Shown here piece by piece: positions 1-15,330 of a DNA stretch of 64,000 nt (position 1 is its first letter; the number at the start of each line of letters is the position of its first letter). Under the pieces are notes generated by a model, which was not told where the DNA came from, searched no databases, and saw nothing but the letters and a program-made list of their open reading frames with translations. The stretch lies in contig NC_083562.1 of the NCBI RefSeq assembly GCF_019925205.1, positions 28,582,001 to 28,646,000 of the forward strand. Direction: 5' to 3'. Made by a program: the position numbers and the translations under genes. The stretch is from Metopolophium dirhodum. Its lineage: Eukaryota > Arthropoda > Insecta > Hemiptera > Aphididae.

Positions 1-2431
<2,431 letters not shown>

Positions 2432-2569
2432 CTGTTGTCAGGCTAATTTCCATAGCTCTCTGCCGATGTCCCAGCACTTTAAACTGAGGCAGGGACACTT
2501 CGTTGGACACGCCCACCGAGTTTGGTCCCTCATTCCACTTATACCGGATGTCTCTCATCGTATAACCAA
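2432..2569 (-). CDS. Rdl: Rdl alternative exon 6-II (c-like)
   Basis: This is the second 138-nt version of exon 6, 352 bases downstream of exon 6-I, with identical phases. It reads [17 protein letters not shown], then [20 protein letters not shown] and [10 protein letters not shown]. The [10 protein letters not shown] and [10 protein letters not shown] stretches match the fly exon 6c type. The acceptor ends TTTCCCCAG and the donor is GTAATG. The last Gly codon is completed in exon 7 to give [12 protein letters not shown] (loop C). Because the exon is 46 codons long, tandem inclusion with exon 6-I keeps the frame and would insert a second loop B/F block. Its coding sequence has diverged much more from 6-I at the DNA level than at the protein level, which points to an old duplication. 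Confidence 0.96.
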
Positions 2570-2921
2570 CTGGGGAAATCACAAATGCACACCTCTAACG
2601 TTTAGACCTGTCCTCGGAGCCCGAGACCCACCCATCACGTGTCGGGCACGCGCTCGACAGAATATCAAATGAGATATAATATATTATAATATTATTTCGT
2701 ACATCATATTATTACTATGATATTAAGCGTACCATAAATGAATACAGTATACAATGCAAGTACGTGTGTTGATTACATATCGTAAATCGTACATCCGACG
2801 TACCGTAAAAATCTATACAATATTGTATATTACATTATTTATCGTTATAATTATTATGCGTAATCACGCGATTATACAAGTCGCGCGTGCGTGATGGTTA
2901 GGTCGCGTGTCAATAATCTAC
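2570..2921 (-). other. Intron between exons 6-I and 6-II
   Basis: A 352-nt intron in tandem-inclusion terms. It is long enough to be spliced, so steric exclusion does not explain a mutually exclusive choice. Its 3' part (2590-2660), next to exon 6-II, is GC-rich and contains two related words that can pair with each other or with exon 6-I. Confidence 0.8.
2619..2649 (-). promoter_or_regulatory. Candidate RNA-pairing site 2 upstream of exon 6-II
   Basis: The transcript contains GUGCCCGA (2649 to 2642) followed by CUCGGGC (2625 to 2619). These can fold on each other. The first word can also pair with eight bases of exon 6-I (2963 to 2956), and the second with pairing site 1. Two flanking copies of the same octamer around exon 6-I suggest competition for one partner. 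Inferred only. Confidence 0.3.
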
Positions 2922-3059
2922 CTGTAGATAGGTTAATTTCGGTGGCCCTCTGCCTGTGCCCGAGAATTCGGAACTGCGGCAACTGCACCTCGTTGCTAAT
3001 CCCGACCGATTTAAAACCACTTTTCCACTTGTACCGGATATCACGCATTGTGTAACCGA
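2922..3059 (-). CDS. Rdl: Rdl alternative exon 6-I (d-like)
   Basis: This 138-nt exon encodes residues 192 to 237 plus one base. It reads [17 protein letters not shown], then [20 protein letters not shown] and [10 protein letters not shown]. The segment covers loop B, loop F and the start of loop C, the part of the receptor that sets GABA potency among isoforms. The RATEINL ending matches the fly exon 6d type. The acceptor is ATTCGCAG and the donor is GTAGAT. It is the copy nearer to exon 5 (1.2 kb away). It differs from exon 6-II at 11 of 47 residues. The site read CTCGGGCAC in the transcript (2964 to 2956) is complementary to a sequence in the upstream intron. Confidence 0.95.
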
Positions 3060-3278
3060 CTGCGAATAAACGTGACAAAAAATGAAAAACAAACACCATC
3101 AGAACGCGTAGAACGCCGCGCGTCACTCACCGCAATCCATCGCAATACGAAAATGACGACAGTGTGACGCGCGCGAAACTTTAAGATAATAAGTCTATAC
3201 ATAATATAATATTGTTATTATTATTGTTGTTATTGTATATATATAATATAAAAATGTATGCGTATTATAAGCTTCGTC

Positions 3279-3280
<2 letters not shown>

Positions 3281-3314
<34 letters not shown>
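3281..3314. repeat. (GT)n microsatellite
   Basis: Seventeen GT units in the intron between exons 5 and 6-I. Confidence 0.95.
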
Positions 3315-3319
<5 letters not shown>

Positions 3320-3403
3320 ACTGTGTGTGACGTGTGTAGTATATTTTTTTAGGTGTGCAGATTTTAATAAAAATTGTCATATTATAATATTATGTAATAT
3401 ATA

Positions 3404-3875
3404 CCGGGTGATCCGTTGACGTACAACACTCATTAATGAAAAAACTATTGATGTACCTTGGAAATATTTATTTATTTCACTTAATTCTCGGTCGTTAAAA
3501 ACAACATTGTTATAAAAGTTTATATTTTCATGTCATTACCATTTTTTAAAATTGTTTATTTTTGTAAAGACAACATTCATTTTTAATTCATTATTCCAGA
3601 GCAGAATATTTTATGGAGAACTTGGATGTATTAAAATCGAGTTTTGGACGAGTAGTTTAAGGGTTATAATAAAATAATATTCTACTTTGAAATATTAAAT
3701 TATAAGTGTATGTTGTCGTTCAATAATTAAGATGAAAAACAGTTTAAAATATGAATTTTTTTCCAAAAATGTTGTTTTTTAACGACTAAAAGTTATATAT
3801 GTAAAAGAAATATTTTCAAAAACTTAAGTCTTTTCTTAAATATCAAGTACCATACGTCAAATGAATCGCACGGTA
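3404..3875. mobile_element. Family B TIR element, copy 1
   Basis: The left end reads CCGGGTGATCCGTTGACGTA and the right end, reverse-complemented, reads CCGTGCGATTCATTTGACGT. Imperfect inverted similarity continues for about 100 bases on each side. No coding capacity; a MITE-like non-autonomous element. Confidence 0.65.
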
Positions 3876-4080
3876 TTGATTATTAAGTAATAAAAGAGAA
3901 CAAAACATAATATTATGTGGTGCGTGCGCGATGTATATTATAAAATGTCGGAGAAAAATATATAATAAAATCATATTCGCGTGATGGTTGCCTGCAAAAA
4001 ATTGTTGATAACATATAGTTATTGTATAGCGTAATTTTCATTTTTTTTTGTATAATATATTTTAGGTAGTTATATAGGTG

Positions 4081-4150
4081 CAATGTGCCTGGTCCTTCTC
4101 TCCTCGGGCACGTGGCTCAGTGCTGTCTGCGGGGTAGAAGGACACCGAAA
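4081..4150. other. GC-rich patch with hairpin in the intron upstream of exon 6-I
   Basis: A 70-base GC-rich island in AT-rich intron. GTCCTTCT (4092-4099) and AGAAGGAC (4136-4143) are perfect 8-nt inverted repeats that close a hairpin. The loop holds CTCGGGCAC (4103-4111), whose transcript is the exact complement of a site in exon 6-I. On the minus strand it also carries an acceptor-like CTTCTACCCCGCAG (4142-4129). It could be a splicing regulatory structure, a relic of a tRNA-like repeat, or a cryptic exon. Confidence 0.5.
4103..4111 (-). promoter_or_regulatory. Candidate RNA-pairing site 1 for exon 6 choice
   Basis: The transcript reads GUGCCCGAG here, perfectly complementary over nine bases to CUCGGGCAC inside exon 6-I (2964 to 2956). 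Its last seven bases also complement CUCGGGC at 2625 to 2619, just upstream of exon 6-II. Competing pairing of this kind is known to drive mutually exclusive splicing in insect genes; the role here is inferred. Confidence 0.35.
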
Positions 4151-4217
4151 TCAACGAGAAAAAAATGTACAGATAGATTTTTTTTCACCATCGTTATCCT
4201 ACGATAACGATCGATCA

Positions 4218-4382
<165 letters not shown>

Positions 4383-5593
4383 TCATACATAGACATTATT
4401 AAAATCATTATAATATTATACAGAATTTATACACATGCGCGTTGCGACAATCATTATAATATTATATTAAATGGGAATACCGGGGGATAGTATTATTATC
4501 ACAGTTTTTACCATTTAAATTTTTTTTAAATACAATTTTTCATGTTCTGTTTGTTAAGTTACCGTCTTGAGAACATACTAAAAAATATAAAACATTAATG
4601 ATAAGTCAGAATACATTTTTTAAATTAAAAAAAAAAAAAAAAATGAATATGTGACAACATACCCCGCGCTTTTTAGGTGGTTTTCACATCGTCATGCGGG
4701 GTTAGTTGTCGCTGCAGGTGAATCAAATGATAAGCCACATACAAATTAAACTTCTAGTTTTCAATGTTAAATTTGTGTCAAATTTAAAATTATTCTAGGT
4801 ATGGAAATAAATTAATTCTAAAATAGTAAACATATCAAGTTAATAAAATGTAACAAATTTAAACATTTTCAGTTTGAACCTTTTAAACCCAGCTGTGACC
4901 AAGCCCTTCGTAATTTGCGACAACAAACCCCAATCTACGATTTCATAACAAATTAACTTTAAGAGTTACCACTGAGGCTGAGACCTTCTAGTTTTTTCAT
5001 ATTTGTCCTCAGCCCTAGTTACCACTTATCAATACAGACGAAAATTAAACAACAACATATACGTTAACACACTACGTAATTATTTGTAATTTGTCGTGTT
5101 AACAATTACGTCGTTACCTATAGTAGCTATATAAATGAAAAATATTATATTATGCATTTACTGAAAAAAATTACTCACAGACTTAAAGTTCACTTTTTTC
5201 GTCTTAAAATTCGTCATACGACTACAACTAACCCGTAGTCGAGATACATATGATTATTTTCATTGTGATAAGGTACAGTAGGTACATAATTTTATTACAA
5301 CGAACACAAACAGTTTCAGAGTTATTAACATTGTGACAACCAACCCGTCGGACAACTAGCCCCGGTCTCCCTATATACATCTACCCGTGACATATCGTGT
5401 TTTCGCGGTCATCTGGGACCGAATATCGTATTGGAATATATATTATACATGTACAAGTGTACAACATGCGCCAGCTATCAGGTAGGTGGGTATAATATAA
5501 TATATTATATTATTATACATGCTCGGTCCGCGTGTATTATAATTCGATCATCGTATAGTCCTGCCGATGTGCCCGTAACCGCTTCGTTTAATG

Positions 5594-5595
<2 letters not shown>

Positions 5596-5625
<30 letters not shown>
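5596..5625. repeat. (TAA)n microsatellite
   Basis: An uninterrupted AAT/TAA run of about ten units. Confidence 0.95.
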
Positions 5626-5626
<1 letters not shown>

Positions 5627-7906
5627 TTATACGCTTACGACTTGGACTTGTACGCATAGCTGCAGGCGATATACGACGACAACGACGGTTATTCGACGAG
5701 CGGTGGGTACAAATAATGCGATACAATTATTATTGATATTATTAAATCGTTTTACTACCGAAACGTTGTATGCAAAGGCTATAGACATATTATCATTCCT
5801 ACACCTGCGTAGTTGCACACAGAAGTGTATTTACGGCGGAGGGTGTCGTGAGCGATGACCTCCTTTACAACCTCCCCAACAGAATTATTGTTAAACCTCA
5901 TTGTTACAACGATAAACGTTTACATTTCACGTATGTTTATTTTATTTCACTGCAGATCAAATAGATACATTTTCGGAAAATTTTTAATTATAACCACTGT
6001 AACGAGATGTTATTTTTTCAGTTTTATAAAATAAAATATTACCCGATCAAAAGATTATGATATTTAAGTTTTGTTGTTTGTATTTTATTTTTTATATAAT
6101 GTCTTATGATCAGATGATTTTATATTGCAGAGTAAATCTTCCATTCCCACGGGTTTTCTATTGAACAAATATCACATATTTACACCTCAATAATTCTCAT
6201 TAAATATTCATAAAAATACACCTCTGATACTATTATACACAGAAACGAATATTCACAATACCTACTGCCAAATAAATCTTCATTTTGGATATTCTATTTA
6301 TTGAAAAACACATATTATATTGGTACTATCTCGTCTATCACATACTTTAAATCTGGAAACTTAATACTATTAACTAAACATATTTTTTAGTTGGTTATAG
6401 TTGTTTCGGGTGAGTTTAACTATGTAATAGAATATTCGAATCACAATATTATATTATATCCTATAAAAATACTAGGTATTACGAAATAGTTCGAATATAT
6501 TAATATTAATTTTATAATAATTATACATTTAAAGTATTTTTTGAACTTTGTATTAATATAGACGATTCAGTATAATATATTACTCTATAATATAAACTCT
6601 AATTTTCTTGTATATATAAATTATAAAGTCTTTGGGGTGGAGTTCTATCCCCTCATCCTCTCCTTAATTACGCTCTGGTTTTTGGATTATATTGGGATAT
6701 TTATTAAAAGTATAATCAAGAATAGGAAATAATTTTATCATATCAAAATGAACATACCATTCATACATGTAATGGACGTTGTTATGCGATAAAAACTTAT
6801 TCTAATCAACAATAAATTAGCCATAATATAATATATTAAAATAAATAATTAATCTTCATAGTTCATTCGTTCCCTTAATTAAATTATACATTTATATTTT
6901 GTTACTTATAAGTCATGCCATAACTAATAATGAGGGACAAATATTTCTGTGTCTTGATGTAATAACTATCAGTTATTATCTATAGCAAATGTATAATACG
7001 TTTATACTAGCTACAGTGTTATAATTAAATTGATTAAAAAAAAAAATCAATATTTCACAATTTCACCGGAAAACGAAATATTATGTCAGACTTCATCCGC
7101 AGCACTGTACATACCGTACCATGTCATGCTATAAAATCGTCGTAGATATATTATATTATAATATTATCGTTTCAAACATTAACGAAAACATGATAACGAA
7201 ATAACATAAACAAAAAAGTTACCTACATTGAATGTTGACCGCCCCGATAAATATAAGTACCTACTATATATATATTGGCAGATATTGAAAGTTGCAATAC
7301 ATATCAATAATTTGATATGGATAATAACTTTCAAAATACCAGCGACTATATAATATAATATTATTTATGACGGTGCGAAACTCATAATGTATGCAACTTT
7401 GTATAGAATAATACGCACCGTTATTGGAATTTTTAAATCGGAAATCATAATTTGCGAGAACAAAAAAAAAATTAGTAAAAATCTTGATATATCATTTTAA
7501 AACCCGGATATCAGTGTTAAATGCTTTAAACCTTAAAATGCTCTTAAAAATTGAACAGATGACCTTAAAATTGAAAGTTGTCAAAAAAATTTTTGAAAAA
7601 AAAATGACTTCCTATTCTGATTCAAATGTACAGGAAACGAATATAGGAATGCGTTATAAAACGAGCATCGGAAAAAACTATGCAAACTTCATAAAATCCC
7701 AGCCCTACTTATATCTTATAAACTACCTGTTCGAAATTTAATTTGTATAGACAAATATACGCCGTAATTAAAATGTATGTTGTGGTTCAAAAGAGTGAAA
7801 AACTTAAAAAAACGAAAACAATAAAAAATAGTGGAAATAACATTTTTTTTTCTTGAAATATTGTTTCGCGTAACGCCTTAAAATTATGTAAAATAATAAT
7901 TTTTTT

Positions 7907-7963
7907 TAAAAACGTTAGTTGTTTCTGAAATAGTGAGTATTCTAAGTTAAATAAATCACCCCT
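7907..7963. mobile_element. Family B element, one end
   Basis: Reverse-complemented, the segment begins AGGGGTGATTTATTTAACTT and continues AGAATACTCACTATTTCAG, matching the terminal sequence of family B. The opposite end was not found, so it is probably truncated. Confidence 0.45.
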
Positions 7964-8067
7964 AAATTTTAACTCCGTTGTTTTTTTTTGCGCTTATTCC
8001 GTAAGTTCCTATTTATCAATAAAATAAAAATAAAACAATAATAACATGTAAACAGTCGTAACATTTA

Positions 8068-8295
<228 letters not shown>

Positions 8296-8406
8296 CTACA
8301 TATGCGACGTGGGAAAAAAAACAACAAAAACGATTAATTTCTCGCACTGATCCACCGAATACAATAATAAGTCGAGTATTTCAAACCTTTCGCGGAACGT
8401 TTTACA

Positions 8407-8944
8407 CAGGGCCGGATTTAGGGGGGAGGGGGCACGGTTTTGTAATTATTCAACGGTAAGCACAGAAAAATGTATTTGATATATTAAGTATTTTACACGT
8501 ATCAAAAAGTATGTATAATTTGAAACTTCATTTTTCAACTTGAAATTTAATTTATATCAAAAAAATAGTGGGCATTTTTGTAATTATTTATGTATCATAC
8601 TGTATGGTATTTTAAGAATAACTGATTTTCAAAATTTACTTGATGGTTTTGTGGAAATAAACCAAGGCAATTTTCAGGCATTCAATTTTAATCATTACTT
8701 ATCATCATTATTTTCATTATTACCTGATATAAGTCACACTGATGTTTAGGCAATTTCTATTTTAGTAACGCAACTCCATGTGCTAATATAAATTACCCGA
8801 TTTGATTGATTTTTTTGTTTATTGTTGGGCAAGTTAATTAATTAATAAGAAGCAATAGTTGAAAATACTTATTAAATGTTTTTTTGTAATCAAAGATATA
8901 TTGTCATGTTTATTTGCGTCACCACATACCTAAATCCGCCTCTG
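8407..8944. mobile_element. TIR element with CAGGGCCGGATTTAGG ends
   Basis: The left end CAGGGCCGGATTTAGG and the reverse-complemented right end CAGAGGCGGATTTAGG match at 14 of 16 bases. 538 bp. The longest frame inside (69 codons) has no recognisable domain. Confidence 0.6.
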
Positions 8945-9705
8945 GTTTTTCATGTAAATGAATCGGCGAAACGTTAATAATTAATAACATAATATAATAT
9001 TATGACGTTGTCGAAAAATCAAACTGTTTTATTGTAATAATATTGTAACAATTATATAAGTGATTAGACCGTTCTTAATATATTATTAAAAAAAAAGATA
9101 TAGGTAGTATAGTTTTAGATGGTTTCAAATACTCGACATATTAATGTTAGTATTACTATTAACTATATAAATTGTTGGTATTGCATTTTGATGATGAAAA
9201 TGAAATTTAAAAAATAATGAAAATAGTTTTAATTTTATAATAAAATTATAATAATTTACACGTAGGTAGTAAATAATATGAATTTTAACGTAGACTAGGT
9301 TTTTATTATCATCGTGATAATTATTGTTCGTAAACATATAAAATGAAAATGTGTATATGCATGCAGCTAGCAAGCCTAAATCCAAAATCGCACGCCAAGG
9401 ACTTGCGTAAGTGCGTTCGGTAAAATACCCGTTTTTCTCTCATAAAGTACAGTGATATTCAAACGTTGCGTGTCGTGCAATCTATCTAACATGCGTTGAA
9501 CATGCAATTTTAATTGACCGTGCACCATTTGTCGGCTAGCACGGAACATCCATAGTACAATAATATATTAGAATGAAAGCTAAATGGTGTGAAAACGTTT
9601 AATAAAATAATAATATGTATACGGAGGGAAACATATTAAGTATGCCACCGTTGATTATTATAATTATAACTATCTAAATATTTTCACCAGTCTAATTCTA
9701 ATATT

Positions 9706-10532
9706 CACATTTACGTAGCCAGGTGGGAGGGCAAGATGGGAGTTATCGCTGGAAGGGTTCGTGGGCGTCGAAAACTGTACGGCCTCAGTATTAACTCTAA
9801 CGACGTTTTCGTTTTACTTATTCGGCTTGTGTCTAAACGATGTTATCATCGTGATATATATTTACAGGGATATATTATTATTTGCTTGCAAGGAAATTCA
9901 CCTCACTATGATAATATGGTTTCGATATTTCTACAGTTCAGCCAGACAGTGCAGTGATCGAACTGCTTCCTGAGCAATAACGGCTACTGTTGCTGTACGC
10001 ATTCATCAATATTTTGATTAAGCTCTTAATAAATTCATAAATACAATATTGTTTGTGATTAAATCGTTGTTTTTCTTTGACATAATTTCCCCCTCATTTC
10101 AAGGGTTTTTTTTACGTATATCGATTTATATTCAAATTTAATGTTATAAAACAAAAAATTAAAGTCCCTAAAATCAAGTTTTAAAAATTAAAATAACAGA
10201 TAGATTTTACTACAAAAACATTAACGTAAATTCCATAAATGTCGCTGTTTCTGTATTTTACATTGTGTTTTCAGCAACCGTAAAAATAACGTCATCAAAA
10301 TAAACACCAATATTTTATGATCTGTGATACTTAGTAACCTACATTTACATTATTTTTTGACTTTGATTAATAAAATAATACATTATTAAATTGAATCCAT
10401 ATATAGATGTTGTTATTTTGTTGATGGTGATCTATTGTAATATTATGCTCGTATATAATATATTAATATATAATAGTAAAGGAAAAATTACGTATTACAA
10501 ACTCTCACACACGAATCCTGGCTACGCACCTG
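9706..10532. mobile_element. Element with CGTAGCCAGG ends
   Basis: CACATTTACGTAGCCAGG on the left and, reverse-complemented, CAGGTGCGTAGCCAGG on the right share the CGTAGCCAGG core. About 0.83 kb. The frames at 9736-9973 have no recognised domain. Confidence 0.45.
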
Positions 10533-11403
10533 CTTCTAATGTAATATTATATTAATATATCTTTTAACGGTAGAGCGAAATATTTTTGAATTTTTTTTAA
10601 CGAGATAAAAAGCACTATATTCACTATATTATAATCTATAAGCACGTTATTCGATAATAACGATGCAAGTACGATACTATATAAAAAAAAATCGTATTCG
10701 CGTTTTACCCGCAAAACATGACATTATCATATTGTTCAATACTTAGTTTCTATCCACAGCTATGTAGACCTCGATGGACTGTTTTATCGTACGTAATAGA
10801 CAACAATATTTTCATAATTATTTATATTGATATTTAATAGTACCCACATATTTTTCATATTATGACTATTATTATAAAATGGACGAATAAAATATATTGT
10901 ACATGACATAATTCAGTAAAATGTTGTGTGTTGCAGTAGGCGGGATCTGTAACCGTTGCGCAAGCCGAATGAACTCATTGAAATTCAAACGCTGAAACGG
11001 ACGTGACCTTTGCCGAAAAAAAGGAAACGGTTTTCGGACGGTTTTCCGAAGAAAAAAAACGTTTGCCCTTTTCTCCACCTCTCTTTACATTTTGCGGTAT
11101 ACTTTATTGGCCCGCTCCCGCGGTGTTAACGCAATGCGGCGGACGACAATATAATAAAGGTCGTTGCACGTAAACTTTGTTTAAAATAATATAATAATAT
11201 TATGTACGTTCAAGTATAATAATTATTATACAGCTCAGCATGGTGTACATCATAATAAATTATACACTGTTATTTCCGGAGAATGACCAGTTATTATTAT
11301 ATTTTGCGCCTGGGTAGAGAGCCGTGCAGAGACTTATCTGCGGCGCTCGGAAACGACGCCGGGTGGACGAATATACCGCCGGGTTGTGGTGGTGGTGTTG
11401 ATA

Positions 11404-11418
11404 GGGGGGGGGGGGGGG
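11404..11418. repeat. Poly-G tract
   Basis: Fifteen consecutive G at the edge of a GC-rich patch. Confidence 0.9.
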
Positions 11419-14400
11419 AAGAGAGAAAATAAATTGCCAAAAAAATGACGGTAAATAAATAAAAATATGAATCGGTTTCGTTTACAGGCCAACCCTTCCG
11501 ATGTCATCCGCGTCTAGCCGAGCAAAACATGCAAAACGCTTTCTCCACCGCCGTATATTATACGTATTCAAACTTAATCGGCCGCATATTATAGTATTGT
11601 TCCACAGCCTTTGCGCACATCTAATCAAAATTATACACCACACACCCACAAAAACGACAGTTATATAATACACTGCGTTGTGATCTATTTAACCGGTTGC
11701 ACTAAATTTCCCCGTCCACAATTTGTATTTTTGAAGAAAACCATTTTTACTATGGGTTGTAGGGTGACAAAATACCGGACAAACGGCTTTAAACTCTAAA
11801 TAAACCTGCAACAATTGTACAGTGGTTTCGATAATTTTAAACTCGTTACACAACAACTGTTCATCTCGAGACAGACGAGTACAAAATAGATTGTTTAGTT
11901 ATTTTTTTAGTGTAGGTATAGGGTTTTTATTTACGCATATACCTATAATTATAATAATGAGCAGATAACGGAATTCAAAACCAATTCAGTGAACCGGCTA
12001 AAGTAAATATAGGCAGAAAGAGAATTAACCAATTTTAGATTATCGATTGTGATAATTTATAAACATTTGGATCTATAAATATTAAAAGCGGTTTAGTTAT
12101 ACAGTTATAAAAAATATATTATTTCTATTTTATTGTTTAGATTTTATTTCTTATGCCGAATGTCAGGGACACTTTTTTTGTATGGTTCACTTTCAACTTT
12201 GATTTTACAGGACTTTTTGCAACTGTCAAACTTAAGTAACGGCCATAAGTAGCTCATAAGTAGCTCATAGTTGATGTGGGGAGTTCTCCCTTTACGGCTT
12301 ACTTTGGTTTTTATTTTATAGGACTCTAGTTTCAGTATTTATTATATTATAGTTACACCCACGAGTAGAGAGAAATTATGCTAAATAAATAGACTATCTG
12401 GAACAATCACGAAAAACTGTATTTTTAATTTCATTCAAACTCTAGATAATAATGAAAAGAAGAGTCCTATACATTCGATGTTTATACATTTTACATTATT
12501 AGAAAAAGCATTGCGTTCCCGGTGATGAACTTAAAAAACACATAATATAATATATACCTAAGTAATGGGCTGTTTTTAAAAACAATTTATCGTATTTTTT
12601 TGTAATTATATTATAATGATATACAAAGTGTTATAAAATATTTTTCATGCTAAATAAAAACAAAAAAAACACCACAAAACATATAACTTGGGAAATCAGT
12701 GTAGCCAATTAAGTAGATCACTCTGTACATGTGTGCATATAATATATGTATATATTATGTAATATGTATATTGTATATGTTGATTTATAATCCTATTCAT
12801 TAATTATGCATTCGGACTTTTTGTTTTGTGCTACTTTATTTATGTGCGTTGCCATTTTATAACGTCGTGTATATTATGTATACATATATACACACATTTT
12901 ACTGCTGACGGACATTCAATTTTAAATAACAAGTATTGTACCATGTATATTATATATATATATAAAATATAATAAGGATTTAGGGGGGGCGTAAAAATAC
13001 CAAATCAAATTACAAAAAGAAAACCATATAATATAATAAAAACCAACATCGAAACACCAAAAACAATAATATCGTAATATTATGTATATGTATATATTGA
13101 TTCACTACTTCACAAATGTTTAATAATATTGCACACATTTTACTCCTTTAAACGGTCTGAATTGCTGTTAAACAGTTACCGTTAGTTTACCGCGCATGTG
13201 ACGCGTAAAAAAGGAACATTCGAAATTCGATGCTAATCGCGAAAAATAATTTAGATACTTATACAATATATTATTATGATCATCTTTTGTTTTTAACGCG
13301 AGTCCTCACGATTCGTTGAGCAAAACATATTATTACACGTTTGAAGGTAATATATAATATAGATCGTAAATAAAATATCATAAATTACTGAAAAAAAAAT
13401 TATTATCAATATTTTATTTTAGCGGTTATAATATAATATTTTAATTGGTTTTATGATTATCCATTAACTCGTTTTACAACATTCACGTTGTGTCAAGGCA
13501 TCGTTTCTTATTCTATTACAGGGTAATTATACTGCAGGGTCTTCCAAAGAGCAAATTTCATGTGACAGAAATGATGAGGATTATGTTCGTTCTTATACGC
13601 GATCCCACCATTTTTGTCAAACAAAATTTGGAATGTCCTGTGTATGGATATTATATTATAGCTCCGAATTTCGAATAACCTTTGGCCACGAAAACACAAC
13701 GGTGTAATAATATGTATAATATTATAATAGGTACCTACCTATAATATTAGGTGTTACTATAATATTATAGGCAGGGTGACACACGCTCGCGGGACCATCT
13801 GAAATAATAATAATATGTAGGTAATAAAACACGTTTAGGGGTATACTCAAAATGCAAACGAACGCCGGACCAACCAGGATTCCTCCTATTAACACAAACG
13901 GAACGAAAAAATATAGTATTATCTATTGTACTTCTATTACAACGACCGCGGTAACCGTAGCTATACGTCTTATTGTGATGGGGTTGTTGAGACATTTTCA
14001 AAATTTGACTATTTTAACATTTTCGGTAAGTACAGGAAGTTTGTTATGTTCAGATTTTTAAAATAAATCTTAAATAATTAATGACATACACTGTACTACT
14101 GTACTATTTTAATATTATGTACCTACCTACCCATAAAATAATGCATAATTTTTTTGAAAATATCCAAAATGAAATTTACAAATATCAGATATATATTAAT
14201 AATATCACTGTCTATAAGTCTTATTATTATTCATATAATAATATAATATATTATACGTATAGGTAGCTAAATAATATCAACAGTAATAGTCAGTCGTCGT
14301 GCAGTAATAAATGTTATTAAAGTCATTCGACAATACCTATATCTGTTTTATATTTCACCGATTGTAGTAAATTCGATTTATCCCAAAATGTGATCCATGA

Positions 14401-15126
14401 CGTACTAAGGTATAATTATTGATTGTTATGAAATAAAAAAGGATACAATGAGTAGGTGGGTGTACCTTTTTGACAAATTTTGAGTAATGTAACAAATGTT
14501 GAGAAAAATTCAAAATTCTAGGTAAACAGTATTTTTAGTATGTATTTTAATAATATTAAACAGTTTTTTGGAATATTACAAAACTACCATTTTTCCAACG
14601 ATTCGGTAACAGCTAGTATGTATGTTAGATAATATTTTTATAAACCGTCAAAAATATTATACCAGATTATAATAAACTATATATTTTAATAATAATAAGT
14701 TCCTTATAGTATATAATTTATATTATTATTATAATTTTTATACATGGCAGACGGCAGTACTGCCCATAAATTATTAGTTTGAGAAAAGGCATTAGGTAGA
14801 TGAGACATTGAGACGTCCAAGTTGTTCGCAATTTGTAACATTTAATTTATATATTTAATTTTTATTACATGTATACTAAGTATGTATGACAAATTATCTA
14901 AAGAAATGAAAATGTGTAATAACAATACAATTAACGATGTTTTATTTGTTTAGTGATTAATTAACTACACTGAAATTATATTCAAGACATAAATATTGAT
15001 TAAAAAGAATATTTTTGGAGAAAAAATGATAACTTTATAGATTTGTTTGATGAAGGGCCAAGATGTATGCTCAATAAAATATTCTCTTCTACTCGTCATC
15101 CCGTGAGTTAAATATCTCTTACTGGG

Positions 15127-15185
15127 TACAGGGTGGGGCAGTGAAACGGATTTTAAAATCGTCTCTTTCATTGCCCCACACTGTA
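15127..15185. repeat. Short palindrome with TACAGGGTGGGGCA ends
   Basis: TACAGGGTGGGGCAGTGAAA and the reverse complement of the other end, TACAGTGTGGGGCAATGAAA, match at 18 of 20 bases around a 19-base centre. Probably a pair of element termini left after internal deletion. Confidence 0.5.
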
Positions 15186-15330
15186 TAAATGATGTAAATC
15201 TTTTTGACTTATCGTACAAACATAACAGATTTTGAATAGGTACTCCGTTTTTGTCAAAATACATAGGTACCTAGTTATTTAAAAACACAAAAATGGTATT
15301 TATGATTAAAAAAACATAAGATTTATGTAT

